Shown: positions 1-8,274 of the stretch, in pieces
How positions within the stretch are numbered: position 1 is the first letter of the stretch
How the letters are laid out: each line of letters begins with the position of its first letter
Assembly: GCF_014596525.1 (NCBI RefSeq)
Contig: NZ_MSJP01000011.1
Location: 90,222 to 154,221, forward strand
Length of the DNA: 64,000 bases
Source of the DNA: Streptomyces sp. CBMA291
Lineage (GTDB): Bacteria > Actinomycetota > Actinomycetes > Streptomycetales > Streptomycetaceae
Direction of reading: 5' to 3'
Made by a program: the position numbers and the translations under genes
The notes under the pieces: generated by a model
Told to the model about the DNA's origin: nothing
The model's input: only the letters and a program-made list of their open reading frames with translations
Databases searched by the model: none

Positions 1-462
1 GGCTGGGCGGTCCGGGTGCCGCGCAGGCTTCAGGAGCTGCGGCTCTCGCTGACCACGGCGACGGCGGAGCTGTCCCAGCAGCACGGGCGCTCGCCGACCG
101 TGCACGAGCTGGCGGAGCGGCTCGGGATCTCGGAGGAGGAGGTTCTCGAAGGGCTCGAATCGGCGAACGCCTACTCGACGCTCTCCCTGGACGTCCCGGA
201 CACCGACGACGAGTCGCCCGCCGTCGCGGACACGCTCGGCGCCGAGGACGAGGCCCTGGAGGGGGTCGAGTACCGCGAGTCCCTGAAGCCCCTCCTGGAG
301 GACCTGCCGCCCCGGGAGAAGCGGATCCTGCTGCTGCGTTTCTTCGGGAACATGACGCAGTCGCAGATCGCGCAGGAAGTGGGCATCTCCCAGATGCACG
401 TCTCCCGGCTGCTGGCCAGGACCCTGGCGCAGCTGCGGGAGAAGCTGCTCGTCGAGGAGTAG
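1..462 (+). CDS. sigH: SigH/SigF/SigB-type stress sigma factor, 3' part
   Basis: C-terminal 153 codons of an RNA polymerase sigma factor; the reading frame is open from base 1, so the N-terminus (regions 1-2) lies outside the window. The visible part carries region 3, with a helix-turn-helix of the LAERLGIS type, and region 4 with the motif SQIAQEVGISQMHVSRLL, which would contact the -35 element. This arrangement is typical of the SigB/SigF/SigG group of Gram-positive stress and sporulation sigma factors. The neighbouring order (lipid kinase, wblE, sensor kinase, nagB, das genes) matches the region next to S. coelicolor sigH as I remember it, hence the tentative symbol. Family assignment is sure; the paralogue name is inferred from context. 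Confidence 0.85.
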   Translation, partial: GWAVRVPRRLQELRLSLTTATAELSQQHGRSPTVHELAERLGISEEEVLEGLESANAYSTLSLDVPDTDDESPAVADTLGAEDEALEGVEYRESLKPLLEDLPPREKRILLLRFFGNMTQSQIAQEVGISQMHVSRLLARTLAQLREKLLVEE

Positions 463-466
463 CGGG

Positions 467-490
467 GTCCGGGGCCCGAGGGCCCCGGAC
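467..490. terminator. Hairpin between convergent genes
   Basis: An 11-bp G/C-rich inverted repeat (467-477 with 480-490) lies immediately after the sigma factor stop and before the stop of the convergent membrane-protein gene. It has no U-run, which is common for Streptomyces terminators. Confidence 0.5.
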
Positions 491-495
491 GGGCC

Positions 496-912
496 TCAGG
501 GGGCGTCCTGGCCCGGCCTGCGGATGCCGAGTGCCTCCGTCGTGGCCGGGTTCACCAGGAGGACGAGTCCGCCGACGGCCAGGACGGCGAGGAGGATGCC
601 GGCCGGGATCACCCCGGGGGTCTGGAGCATCTGCCAGGCGACCGGCAGCGCGAGGATCTGGGTGATCACGGCCGGGCCCCGGCTCCAGGAGCGCAGCAGC
701 CACAGGCCCCGGGCGGCGGCGAGCGGGATCAGACCGAGCGCGACGACGGTCAGGGCGCCCACGACGGCGCCGAGGAGGTCGCCGGAGCCCGAGGTCAGGG
801 CGTGCACCAGCATGAAGATCCCGCCGGCCAGGAGCCCGAGTCCCTCGATGCCGGCCACGGCCGCAGCGGCGGTGAGTCGGGTGGGGCGGGGGGTCTGCTC
901 CGTGCTGCTCAT
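496..912 (-). CDS. Small integral membrane protein
   Basis: 138-residue protein starting at ATG 912 (MSSTEQTPRPTRLTAAAAVAG). About four hydrophobic segments are visible (around residues 15-35, 50-70, 85-105 and 110-130), with short Arg-rich loops and a hydrophilic C-terminus ending GIRRPGQDAP. The frame continues upstream to 1017 but that extension is Arg/Pro-rich and unlike a coding N-terminus, so the internal start is preferred. It is convergent with the sigma factor gene. No enzymatic motif is seen and no function can be assigned; it looks like the short membrane proteins commonly found beside stress sigma factors in Streptomyces. Confidence 0.75.
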   Translation of the reverse strand: MSSTEQTPRPTRLTAAAAVAGIEGLGLLAGGIFMLVHALTSGSGDLLGAVVGALTVVALGLIPLAAARGLWLLRSWSRGPAVITQILALPVAWQMLQTPGVIPAGILLAVLAVGGLVLLVNPATTEALGIRRPGQDAP

Positions 913-1193
913 ACAGGGCAGGGTAGCGGGATCGGGGCGGGCGGAGCGGGGCGGCCCGGGTCGTCTCCTTCGGATCCTGCCGGTCAGGCCCGCGTCCTCC
1001 GGTGCCGTGCATCGCAAGGCGGAGAGGCTGCCGCGTACTGGACGTACCCGGGTGCCTCGACAACGCGGCGAGGTGCGGTGCCGGGCGGCGTGGGCCGGGC
1101 AGGGTCCGGAAGGGACGGCCGAGGCCGGGCGGGAGGCGTCCGGGGGCCGGGCCGGGCTGAAACATGTACCGCCGGGTAGGTACCCTGGCGGTC

Positions 1194-2162
1194 ATGCGCG
1201 CACTTCTCGTGGTCAACCCGGCAGCCACCACCACCAGTGCCCGCACCCGTGACGTCCTCATCCACGCGCTCGCGAGCGAGATGAAGCTGGAGGCCGTCAG
1301 CACCGAGTACCGGGGGCACGCGCGCGACCTGGGACGGCAGGCGGCCGACTCGGGGAACATCGACCTCGTGGTGGCGCTCGGCGGCGACGGCACGGTCAAC
1401 GAGGTCGTCAACGGACTGCTGCACGGCGGGCCCGAACCGGAGCGGCTGCCGAGCCTCGCGGTGGTCCCCGGCGGCTCGACGAACGTCTTCGCCCGCGCGC
1501 TCGGTCTGCCGAACGACGCCGTGGAGGCGACCGGCGCCCTGCTCGACGCGCTGCGTGAGCGCCGGGCACGCACGGTGAGCCTGGGCTACGCCTCGGGGAC
1601 TCCCGGCACGGAGGACGAGTCCGTCCCCGGCCGCTGGTTCACCTTCTGCGCGGGGCTCGGATTCGACGCCAGCGTGATCGGCCGGGTCGAACAGCAGCGG
1701 GAGCGCGGGAAGCGTTCGACGCACGCGCTCTATCTGCGTCAGGTGGTGCGCCAGTTCCTGGAGGAGCCGAACCGCCGGCACGGGACGATCACCCTGGAGC
1801 GCCCCGGCGCCGAGCCGGTGGAGGACTTGGTCCTTTCCATAATCTGCAACACCTCCCCCTGGACCTACCTGGGCAATCGTCCGGTGTACGCGTCCCCGGA
1901 GGCGTCCTTCGAAACCGCGCTCGACGTGCTCGGACTGCGGCGTCTGTCCACTCCGGCGGTGGCCCGGTACGCCACCCAGCTGCTCACTTCGACCCCGGAA
2001 CGGGGCCCTCGCGGCAAGCACGCGGTACCCCTTCACGACCTCACCGACTTCACCTTGCATTCGAAGGCGCCCCTCCCCCTCCAGATGGACGGCGACCACC
2101 TCGGACTGCGTACGAGCGTGACGTTCACAGGCGTACGCCATGCACTGCGTGTGATTGTGTGA
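1194..2162 (+). CDS. Diacylglycerol kinase family lipid kinase
   Basis: 322-residue member of the DAGK_cat / YegS-like lipid kinase family, which phosphorylates diacylglycerol or related lipids with ATP at the membrane. Visible: the N-terminal strand MRALLVVNPAA, the nucleotide-binding GGDGT motif at about residues 63-67 followed by NEVVNG, the PGGSTNVFAR motif at about 91-100, and the C-terminal YegS-type beta domain ending with LQMDGDHLG. ATG 1194 is chosen because MRALLVVNPA is the canonical family start; an upstream in-frame ATG at 1164 would add ten non-conserved residues. Single-gene unit between a small membrane protein and wblE. The natural lipid substrate cannot be told from sequence. 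Confidence 0.9.
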   Translation: MRALLVVNPAATTTSARTRDVLIHALASEMKLEAVSTEYRGHARDLGRQAADSGNIDLVVALGGDGTVNEVVNGLLHGGPEPERLPSLAVVPGGSTNVFARALGLPNDAVEATGALLDALRERRARTVSLGYASGTPGTEDESVPGRWFTFCAGLGFDASVIGRVEQQRERGKRSTHALYLRQVVRQFLEEPNRRHGTITLERPGAEPVEDLVLSIICNTSPWTYLGNRPVYASPEASFETALDVLGLRRLSTPAVARYATQLLTSTPERGPRGKHAVPLHDLTDFTLHSKAPLPLQMDGDHLGLRTSVTFTGVRHALRVIV

Positions 2163-2421
2163 GTAGAAGGGCCCAAAGTCCTTTCACTCGAACGTTTAGG
2201 CGCGCATCCACCCCTTAGAAGTACGGCTGTGACCTAGCCGACACCGAGGAATCAAAAAAAACTTTCCGGAAGGGGTTGTATCCGCTGCCGAGGTTTGCGA
2301 GTCTCTTCTTGGCGATCGGGACGGCCCGCAAGACCGGCCTCCACTGAGAGCCAGAACCCCTCCTCAGTCTTAGGACCACACCAGTTCATCTGGCAGTCGG
2401 CCCTTCCCTTGCGGGGGGATT

Positions 2422-2437
2422 CGTGAAAGCGTTCACA
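2422..2437. promoter_or_regulatory. Rex-like operator upstream of wblE
   Basis: A 16-bp near-palindrome, CGTGAAAGCGTTCACA, matches the known Streptomyces Rex operator TGTGAACGCGTTCACA at 14 of 16 positions, with GTGAA and TTCAC half-sites separated by four bases. It lies 43 bp before the wblE start, within the likely promoter or leader. Regulation by the NADH/NAD+ sensor Rex is inferred. Confidence 0.5.
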
Positions 2438-2479
2438 TTCACAAGCAACCCGCATGTAATACCAAGAGAGGTAGCAGCC

Positions 2480-2737
2480 ATGGACTGGCGTCACAACGCC
2501 GTTTGTCGTGAGGAAGACCCCGAGCTGTTCTTCCCCATCGGCAACACCGGTCCTGCGCTGCTGCAGATCGAGGAAGCCAAGGCCGTCTGCCGCCGCTGCC
2601 CCGTCATGGAGCAGTGCCTGCAGTGGGCGCTTGAGTCCGGCCAGGACTCCGGCGTCTGGGGTGGCCTCAGCGAGGACGAGCGCCGCGCGATGAAGCGCCG
2701 TGCCGCTCGCAACCGGGCGCGTAACGCCAGCGCCTGA
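2480..2737 (+). CDS. wblE: WhiB-family iron-sulfur protein WblE (WhiB1 orthologue)
   Basis: 85-residue WhiB-like protein. Four cysteines, C9, C37, C40 and C46, in the spacing C-X27-C-X2-C-X5-C, would ligate a [4Fe-4S] cluster; the family turn GVWGGLSEDERR follows at about residues 58-69 and a basic, DNA-binding tail (KRRAARNRARNASA) ends the protein. Length and sequence match the short, near-universal actinobacterial WhiB1/WblE type, thought to bind the principal sigma factor and act as a redox- or NO-responsive transcription factor. ATG 2480 is preceded by a GAGAGG ribosome-binding site; the longer frame from 2423 covers the promoter region. The preceding 318-bp gap carries a Rex-like operator and no other gene. 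A strong hairpin follows the stop. Confidence 0.95.
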   Translation: MDWRHNAVCREEDPELFFPIGNTGPALLQIEEAKAVCRRCPVMEQCLQWALESGQDSGVWGGLSEDERRAMKRRAARNRARNASA

Positions 2738-2828
2738 CGCCCACCGACAGCCTGAGGCGAGCGGCGCATACATCGCGTATGCATTCACCGCATTCGAGCC
2801 GCAGCGCGCAGCAGTAACCCACAGCATT

Positions 2829-2865
2829 CGAGCCCCGGACCGAATTCACTTCGGTCCGGGGCTCG
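2829..2865. terminator. Rho-independent terminator after wblE
   Basis: Perfect 15-bp inverted repeat (2829-2843 with 2851-2865) followed by CTGCTTTT, so it fits as an intrinsic terminator for wblE; it also lies at the 3' end of the convergent sensor kinase gene. Confidence 0.85.
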
Positions 2866-2920
2866 CTGCTTTTGTCACGGGCTATTCACCGTCCGTGACG
2901 GATTCCTCTTCCCAGGGCGC

Positions 2921-4387
2921 TCACTTCTGCGGGTGCACGGGAATGTCGAGGACCACCTTCGTGCCGCCTTCCGAACCCGGGAGCATGTCGAAGGAACCGC
3001 CCAACTCCCCTTCCACCAGGGTTCGTACGATCTGAAGACCGAGATTTCCGGCGCGCTGGGGATCGAATCCCTCGGGCAGTCCGCGACCGTCATCCTGAAT
3101 CGTGATCAGAAGCCGGGCGTCGGCCCTGGATTCGCCGCGCACGGCCGTGACTTCGACCGTTCCCTCGTCGCCGGGCGCGAAGGCGTGCTCCAGGGCGTTC
3201 TGGAGGATTTCGGTGAGGACCATGGAGAGCGGCGTCGCCACCTCCGCGTCGAGAATGCCGAAACGCCCGTTGCGCCGGCAGGTGACCCGGCCCGGGGAGA
3301 TCTCGGCGACCATCGCGATCACCCGGTCGGCGATCTCGTCGAACTCGACGCGCTCGTCCAGGTTCTGGGACAGCGTCTCATGGACGATCGCGATCGAACC
3401 GACGCGCCGTACGGCTTCGTCGAGGGCCTCGCGGCCCCGTGCGGAGTCCATCCGGCGCGACTGGAGGCGCAGCAGGGCGGCCACCGTCTGGAGGTTGTTC
3501 TTCACCCGGTGGTGGATCTCCCGGATGGTGGCGTCCTTGGTGATCAACTCGCGCTCGCGGCGGCGCAGTTCGGTGACGTCCCTGAGCAGGACCAGCGAAC
3601 CGATCCGGGTGCCCTTGGGCTTGAGCGGGATGGCCCGGAGCTGGATCACCCCACTGTTGCCCTCGACCTCGAACTCCCGGGGCGCGTAGCCGGAGGCGAG
3701 GGTGACCAGGGCTTCGTCCACCGGGCCCCGGGAGGGGGCGAGTTCGGCGGTGATCCGGCCGAGGTGCTGGCCCACCAGGTCGGCGGCGAGACCGAGGCGG
3801 TGGTAGGCGGAGAGGGCGTTGGGCGAGGCGTACTGGACGATGCCCTCGGCGTCCATGCGGACGAGCCCGTCGCCCGCTCGGGGCGAGGAGTCCATGTCGA
3901 CCTGCTCGCCGGGGAAGGGGAAGGTCCCGGCGGCGATCATCTGGGCGAGGTCGGAGGCCGACTGGAGATACGTCAGCTCCAGTCGGGAGGGGGTGCGGAC
4001 GGTGAGCAGGTTGGTGTTCCGGGCGATGACGCCGAGGACCCGGCCCTCCCGGCGTACGGGGATGGACTCGACCCGCACCGGGACCTCCTCGCGCCACTCC
4101 GGGTCGCCCTCGCGGACGATCCGGCCCTCGTCGAGGGCGGCGTCGAGGAGCGGGCGGCGTCCGCGCGGCACCAGGTGGCCGACCATGTCGTCCTGGTAGG
4201 AGGTGGGGCCGGTGTTCGGCCGCATCTGCGCGACGGAGACGTACCGCGTGCCGTCGAGGGTGGGGACCCAGAGGACGAGGTCGGCGAAGGACAGGTCGGA
4301 GAGCAGCTGCCACTCCGAAACCAGCAGGTGGAGCCACTCAAGGTCGGAGTCGCTCAGGGCGGTGTGCTGGCGCACGAGGTCGTTCAT
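2921..4387 (-). CDS. PAS-domain sensor histidine kinase (HisKA_2 type)
   Basis: 488-residue soluble histidine kinase with no transmembrane segment. Order: an N-terminal GAF-like sensory region (residues 1-170, FADLVLWVPTLDG), a PAS domain (about 185-300, VRMDAEGIVQYASPNAL), a HisKA_2 phosphoacceptor helix with the motif EIHHRVKNNLQTVAALL, and a HATPase_c domain with NALEHAF, DDGRGLP and GNLGLQIVRTLV. HisKA_2 kinases resemble general-stress and light sensors such as the EsrK/Rsb-associated group. No response regulator lies next to it, so it may be an orphan or act on the nearby sigma factor system or WblE; that is inference. ATG 4387 starts at MNDLVRQHTALSDSDLEW; the frame upstream is non-conserved Arg/Pro sequence. 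A dre-like palindrome lies 117 bp upstream. Confidence 0.9.
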   Translation of the reverse strand: MNDLVRQHTALSDSDLEWLHLLVSEWQLLSDLSFADLVLWVPTLDGTRYVSVAQMRPNTGPTSYQDDMVGHLVPRGRRPLLDAALDEGRIVREGDPEWREEVPVRVESIPVRREGRVLGVIARNTNLLTVRTPSRLELTYLQSASDLAQMIAAGTFPFPGEQVDMDSSPRAGDGLVRMDAEGIVQYASPNALSAYHRLGLAADLVGQHLGRITAELAPSRGPVDEALVTLASGYAPREFEVEGNSGVIQLRAIPLKPKGTRIGSLVLLRDVTELRRRERELITKDATIREIHHRVKNNLQTVAALLRLQSRRMDSARGREALDEAVRRVGSIAIVHETLSQNLDERVEFDEIADRVIAMVAEISPGRVTCRRNGRFGILDAEVATPLSMVLTEILQNALEHAFAPGDEGTVEVTAVRGESRADARLLITIQDDGRGLPEGFDPQRAGNLGLQIVRTLVEGELGGSFDMLPGSEGGTKVVLDIPVHPQK

Positions 4388-4503
4388 GGAGGGCACGGTG
4401 CGAGCGTACCCGCGGAACAAAGGGGCGGTGAACCTGGATCTCCCGGGCTCCGTGCTGGAGTATGGGCCGGGAAAGACCGCGCTCCCGTGGATGGACAGGG
4501 AAG

Positions 4504-4519
4504 AATGGTCTAGTCCACA
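4504..4519. promoter_or_regulatory. Putative dre (DasR-responsive element) upstream of the sensor kinase
   Basis: AATGGTCTAGTCCACA matches the dre consensus A(C/T)TGGTCTAGACCA(G/C)T at 13 of 16 positions and keeps the near-perfect TGGTCTAG core. It lies 117 bp upstream of the minus-strand kinase start and over 460 bp upstream of nagB. A 23-codon frame begins just after it (4520) but nothing else supports that as a gene. Confidence 0.5.
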
Positions 4520-4928
4520 ATGAACGCAACAGAGCCTCCATCCTCCCCGCACAGGAGGGTGGAACGAGGTACCCGGCGCTCTCTGCCCTGACTGCGCCGA
4601 GACCTCCCACAACGGCCGAGGGACCGCACACCCCCGGCCGGCGCAACTCCGGGCTGCGGTGCCGGGCGGGCTGAGGGTCCCGTCAGGCGCCGCGGCCCGC
4701 GGGTCTTTCCGGGGCCGTTCCCGCGCCATCCGCGCGAAGCCCCGCTCCCCCTTCTCTCCCCGTCACGCCACAGCCCCGCGAGGGGCCTCTCAGGCGCGCC
4801 CTCAAGGGGGCTGCGGGGTTCGAGTGGCTGGGGGGACCCGGGCGGCCGACGATGGGGGGTGGGGAGGGCGTCCGGGGGACGGAACGGCATAGGGGGAAAG
4901 GGGCCTCCTCTGCTAGATTTGCCCTTGG
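4520..4928. other. Intergenic region, no gene recognised
   Basis: About 400 bp between the kinase promoter region and the nagB promoter. Open frames here lack conserved motifs and a consistent third-position G/C pattern. Only the two dre-like sites bounding it (4504-4519 and 4929-4944) can be recognised. Confidence 0.6.
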
Positions 4929-4944
4929 ATTGGTCTATACCACA
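4929..4944. promoter_or_regulatory. dre site in the nagB promoter
   Basis: ATTGGTCTATACCACA matches the DasR-responsive element at 14 of 16 positions, 41 bp before the nagB start. DasR, encoded at 11007-11771, is known to repress GlcNAc catabolic genes through such sites; glucosamine-6-phosphate releases it. Confidence 0.85.
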
Positions 4945-4984
4945 CGACCCTTCACCAGCCCCTCACCAGATCGGCAGGCACAGC

Positions 4985-5770
4985 GTGGAAGTTGTCATCG
5001 TCAAGGACGCCAAGGCGGGCGGGGAACTCATCGCGGACGGCATCGCCGGGCTCCTGCGCCGCAAGCCCGACGCGCTGCTCGGCGTGGCCACGGGCTCGAC
5101 TCCGCTGCCCATCTACGACGCCCTCGTCGCCCAGGTCAAGGCCGGTTCGGTCGACGCCTCGCGGGCCCGGATCGCCCAGCTGGACGAGTACGTCGGGCTG
5201 CCCGCGGGCCACCCCGAGTCGTACCGCTCCACCGTGCTCCGGCAGGTCGTCGAACCCCTCGGGCTCCCCGAGGACTCCTTCATGGGCCCCGACGGCTCCG
5301 CCGAGGACGTCCTGGCCGCCTGCGAGGCCTACGACAAGGCGCTGACCGACGCCGGCGGCGTGGACCTCCAGATCCTCGGCATCGGCACCGACGGGCACAT
5401 CGGCTTCAACGAGCCGTGCTCCTCCCTCGCCTCGCGCACCCGGATCAAGACGCTCACCGAGCAGACCCGCGTGGACAACGCCCGCTTCTTCGACAACGAC
5501 ATCGAGCAGGTGCCGCACCACGTCATCACCCAGGGCATCGGCACCATCCTGGAGGCCCGCCACCTGGTGCTGCTCGCCACCGGCGAGGGCAAGGCCGAGG
5601 CCGTCGCGCAGACCGTCGAGGGCCCCGTGGCGGCGCTCGTACCGGCCTCCGCGCTCCAGCTGCACCCGCACGCCACGGTCGTGGTGGACGAGGCCGCCGC
5701 CTCCAAGCTGAAGCTCGCGGACTACTTCCGCCACACCTTCGCCAGCAAGCCCTCCTGGCAGGGCATCTAG
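4985..5770 (+). CDS. nagB: Glucosamine-6-phosphate deaminase NagB
   Basis: 261-residue NagB, which converts glucosamine-6-phosphate to fructose-6-phosphate and ammonia in the cytosol, the last step of GlcNAc entry into glycolysis. Visible family signatures: the Rossmann-like N-terminus GVATGSTPLPIYDALV, the AQLDEYVGL strand, and the catalytic GIGTDGHIGFNEP motif. GTG 4985 gives the canonical start VEVVIVKDAKAGGEL and the normal family length; the frame upstream to 4859 runs through the dre and promoter. Single gene with its own dre and a strong hairpin after the stop. It faces the minus-strand das operon, and its substrate is also the DasR effector, so it closes the regulatory loop. Confidence 0.96.
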   Translation: MEVVIVKDAKAGGELIADGIAGLLRRKPDALLGVATGSTPLPIYDALVAQVKAGSVDASRARIAQLDEYVGLPAGHPESYRSTVLRQVVEPLGLPEDSFMGPDGSAEDVLAACEAYDKALTDAGGVDLQILGIGTDGHIGFNEPCSSLASRTRIKTLTEQTRVDNARFFDNDIEQVPHHVITQGIGTILEARHLVLLATGEGKAEAVAQTVEGPVAALVPASALQLHPHATVVVDEAAASKLKLADYFRHTFASKPSWQGI

Positions 5771-5814
5771 CCGGTACGGACGCCCGTCGTCCTCACCGCC
5801 GCGACGCGTACGAC

Positions 5815-5852
5815 GAAGGGGCCCGGCACCATTCCTGGTGCCGGGCCCCTTC
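5815..5852. terminator. Bidirectional terminator between nagB and dasD
   Basis: Perfect 17-bp inverted repeat (5815-5831 with 5836-5852) with a 4-nt loop, midway between the convergent stops of nagB and dasD. Confidence 0.85.
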
Positions 5853-5875
5853 GCGTACGGACGTCGGAGCGGGTG

Positions 5876-7399
5876 TCAGGCGCCGGTTCCGACGACCGCC
5901 TCGGCGGCGGCGCGGCCGCAGACGCGGGCCGCACCGTGGGTGGCGATGTGCAGGGCCCCGCGGGGCTCCGCCTCGTTCAGGCCCATCTCGACCACGACCG
6001 TGTCGGGGCGGGCCGCGACGAGCCCGTCCAGTGCCTCCGTCATCCAGGGATGACGGTGGAGGTCGCGGACGACCGCCACGATCCGCCGCTCTCCTGCGGC
6101 GGCGAGGACGGCGTCCACGGAGGACTCGGAGTACGAGCCCGTCTCCGTGCCGGGCAGCAGCCGGTCCAGCTCCGCCGCGACGCCCCAGGGCGTCTCGTCG
6201 CCCACCGCGAAGTTCGCGACGGGAGTGAAGGCGGCCACGTAGGGGGCGCTGGTCATCGGCGTGTACGGCCGCTCCCCGCGCGTCACCTTCAGGGCCCTGC
6301 GGGCCGCGACGAGTCCGATCTCGGCGCCGGGCGCGGTCCCCTCCTGCACTGCCGCGCCCGACACCGATCCGGCCCCCTTCGCCCGGTGCGCCTGGGTCCA
6401 GGACGCCAGGGCGCGTACCCGCGCCGCGGCGTCGGCCAGCCGCTCCTCGGGCAGCTCTCCGGCCTTCACCGCGTTGACCAGCGCGTCCCGCAGCTGGAGC
6501 ACGGTGCCCTCGTCGCAGAGCCCGCCGCCGACGCAGATGGCGTCGGCGCCCGCGGCGATGGCGAGGACGGAGCCGCGCTCGATGCCGTAGGTGGCCGCGA
6601 CGGCCTGCATCTCCATGCCGTCGGTGACGATCAGGCCCTCGAAGCCCAGTTCCTGGCGGAGCAGACCGGTGAGGATCTGCGGGCTCAGGGTGGCCGGGCG
6701 GTGCGGGTCGAGCACGGAGAGCAGGATGTGCGCGCTCATGACCGCCTTGGTGTCCGCGGCGATGGCCGCGCGGAACGGCACCAGCTCGCGGGCGTGCAGC
6801 GTGGCCAGGTCCACGTCGATCCGGGGCAGCGCGTCGTGCGAGTCGACGTTGGTGTCGCCGTGCCCGGGGAAGTGCTTGGTGCAGGCCGCGACACCGACCG
6901 CCTGGAGGCCGTCGACGTACGCCACCGTGTGCCGGGCGACCAGGTCGGGGTCGGCCCCGAAGGACCGGACGCCGATGACCGGGTTCTCGGCGTTGGAGTT
7001 GACGTCCGCCGAGGGGGCCCAGTTGAGGTCGATGCCGCAGCGGGCGAGCCGGCTGCCCAGCTCGCGGGCCACGGCCCGGGTCAGCTCGACGTCGTCGACG
7101 CTGCCCAGCGCGTAGTTGCCGGGGAACGAGGAGCCCTGCTTGACCTCAAGCCGTGTGACGTCGCCGCTCTCCTCGTCGATGGCGACGAGGACGTCGTCGC
7201 GCTCGGCCCGGAGCTGGGCGGTGAGCGCGGCGAGCTGCTCGGGGCTCTCGACGTTCCGGCCGAAGAGGCCGACGGAGGAGAGTCCCTCGCCGATGCGGCG
7301 GAGCAGCCAGTCGGGGGCGGTGGTGCCGACGAACCCGGGCTGGAGCACCGTGAGCGCGTCACGGGTCAGGGTGTCGGAGCCGTGTGCGAGTGTGGTCAT
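5876..7399 (-). CDS. dasD: Beta-N-acetylglucosaminidase, GH3 family (DasD-type)
   Basis: 507-residue glycoside hydrolase family 3 enzyme without a signal peptide, so probably intracellular. It carries the NagZ-type motif KHFPGHGDTNVDSHDALP with the conserved Lys-His and the His of the Asp-His catalytic pair, and the nucleophile region EGLIVTDGMEMQAV, where the Asp is the expected nucleophile. It would cleave imported chitobiose or N-acetylglucosaminides to GlcNAc. The start lies 8 bp after the dasC stop, so it is the last gene of dasABCD; location and content match S. coelicolor dasD. The C-terminal third (from about residue 350) is the usual GH3 second domain. Activity on muropeptides instead of chitobiose cannot be excluded from sequence. 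Confidence 0.9.
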   Translation of the reverse strand: MTTLAHGSDTLTRDALTVLQPGFVGTTAPDWLLRRIGEGLSSVGLFGRNVESPEQLAALTAQLRAERDDVLVAIDEESGDVTRLEVKQGSSFPGNYALGSVDDVELTRAVARELGSRLARCGIDLNWAPSADVNSNAENPVIGVRSFGADPDLVARHTVAYVDGLQAVGVAACTKHFPGHGDTNVDSHDALPRIDVDLATLHARELVPFRAAIAADTKAVMSAHILLSVLDPHRPATLSPQILTGLLRQELGFEGLIVTDGMEMQAVAATYGIERGSVLAIAAGADAICVGGGLCDEGTVLQLRDALVNAVKAGELPEERLADAAARVRALASWTQAHRAKGAGSVSGAAVQEGTAPGAEIGLVAARRALKVTRGERPYTPMTSAPYVAAFTPVANFAVGDETPWGVAAELDRLLPGTETGSYSESSVDAVLAAAGERRIVAVVRDLHRHPWMTEALDGLVAARPDTVVVEMGLNEAEPRGALHIATHGAARVCGRAAAEAVVGTGA

Positions 7400-7407
7400 G
7401 GGAGCCG

Positions 7408-8274
7408 TTATCCCTTCACCGCGCCGGCGGTCATGCCGCCGACGGCCTTGCGCTGGAGGAAGAGGAAGACGATGAGCACGGGGAGCGCGAAGAGCGTCGA
7501 GGCGGCCATGGTGGCACCCCAGTCGCTGCCGAACGCGGTCTGGAACTTGGTGAGCCAGAGCGTGAGCGTCTGGGACTCCTGGTTCTTGTTCAGCATGAGG
7601 ATCATGGCGAACTCGTTCCAGGCGGTGATGAAGCCGAAGAGCGAGGTCGACATCAGACCGGGGGCGAGCAGCGGGAAGATCACCTTGCGGAACGCCTGGG
7701 CGCGGGTGCAGCCGTCGATCTGCGCCGCCTCCTCCAGCTCGACCGGGACGGCGGCGATGAAGCCGCGCAGGGTCCAGATCGTGAAGGGGAGGACCATCAC
7801 GAAGTAGATCGCCGTGAGCATCGGAATGCTGTTGAGCATGTCGTTCTCACGGGAGATCATGTACATCGCGATGACCATGACCTCCCAGGGGGCCATCTGC
7901 GCCATCATCACGATGAGGACGATGCCCTTGCGGCCCTTGAACTTGATACGGGCGATCGCGAAGCTCGCCGCCAGGGCCACGATCAGGGCCAGCAGGACGG
8001 CACCGATGGTGACCGTGAGGCTGTTGGTGACGAACGTCCAGAAGAGGTCGACACCGGTCGCCGTCGTGTAGTTCTCCAGCGTCGGCGTGAAGAAGAAGAC
8101 GGGGTCCTTCGTCATGATCTCGTGCTGCGGCTTCAGCGAGGACGAGAACATCCAGTAGACCGGGAAGACGAACACCACCGCGATCACGAGGGCGCTGAGG
8201 TTCTTGACGACCGCGCCGACCGTGATCGGCTTGCGGGTGCGCAGCTTCTGCGGCGTCTGGGTGGTGGTGCTCAC
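7408..8274 (-). CDS. dasC: Chitobiose/GlcNAc ABC transporter permease DasC
   Basis: 288-residue inner-membrane permease of the MalG/carbohydrate CUT1 family with about six hydrophobic segments, starting with the helix SALVIAVVFVFPVYWMF. The EAA loop that contacts the ATPase is visible as EEAAQIDGCTRAQAFRKVI. GTG 8274 overlaps the dasB stop by 4 nt, implying translational coupling. With DasB it forms the channel of the importer whose binding protein is DasA; no ATPase gene is nearby, as expected if the shared MsiK ATPase is used. The order A-B-C-D matches the known das operon. Confidence 0.95.
   Translation of the reverse strand: MSTTTQTPQKLRTRKPITVGAVVKNLSALVIAVVFVFPVYWMFSSSLKPQHEIMTKDPVFFFTPTLENYTTATGVDLFWTFVTNSLTVTIGAVLLALIVALAASFAIARIKFKGRKGIVLIVMMAQMAPWEVMVIAMYMISRENDMLNSIPMLTAIYFVMVLPFTIWTLRGFIAAVPVELEEAAQIDGCTRAQAFRKVIFPLLAPGLMSTSLFGFITAWNEFAMILMLNKNQESQTLTLWLTKFQTAFGSDWGATMAASTLFALPVLIVFLFLQRKAVGGMTAGAVKG

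Noticed and set aside
524..1252. Long Arg/Pro-rich frames on both strands between 500 and 1250
   Set aside because: They run antisense or out of frame to a membrane-protein gene and lack third-position G/C periodicity; typical high-GC shadow frames.
2248..2277. SigR-type promoter upstream of wblE (GGAAT at 2248 and GTT at 2275)
   Set aside because: The spacer is 22 nt, too long for the GGAAT-N18-19-GTT consensus.
2933..4513. 526-codon plus-strand frame opposite the sensor kinase
   Set aside because: Exact antisense of the kinase, whose PAS, HisKA_2 and ATPase motifs are complete; the frame shows Gly/Asp/Val-rich shadow composition.
4519..4590. 23-codon leader peptide right after the dre at 4504
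   Set aside because: No ribosome-binding site and no codon bias; too short to support.
5873..7807. 644-codon plus-strand frame opposite dasD and dasC
   Set aside because: Spans two real minus-strand genes antisense and has no domain signature.
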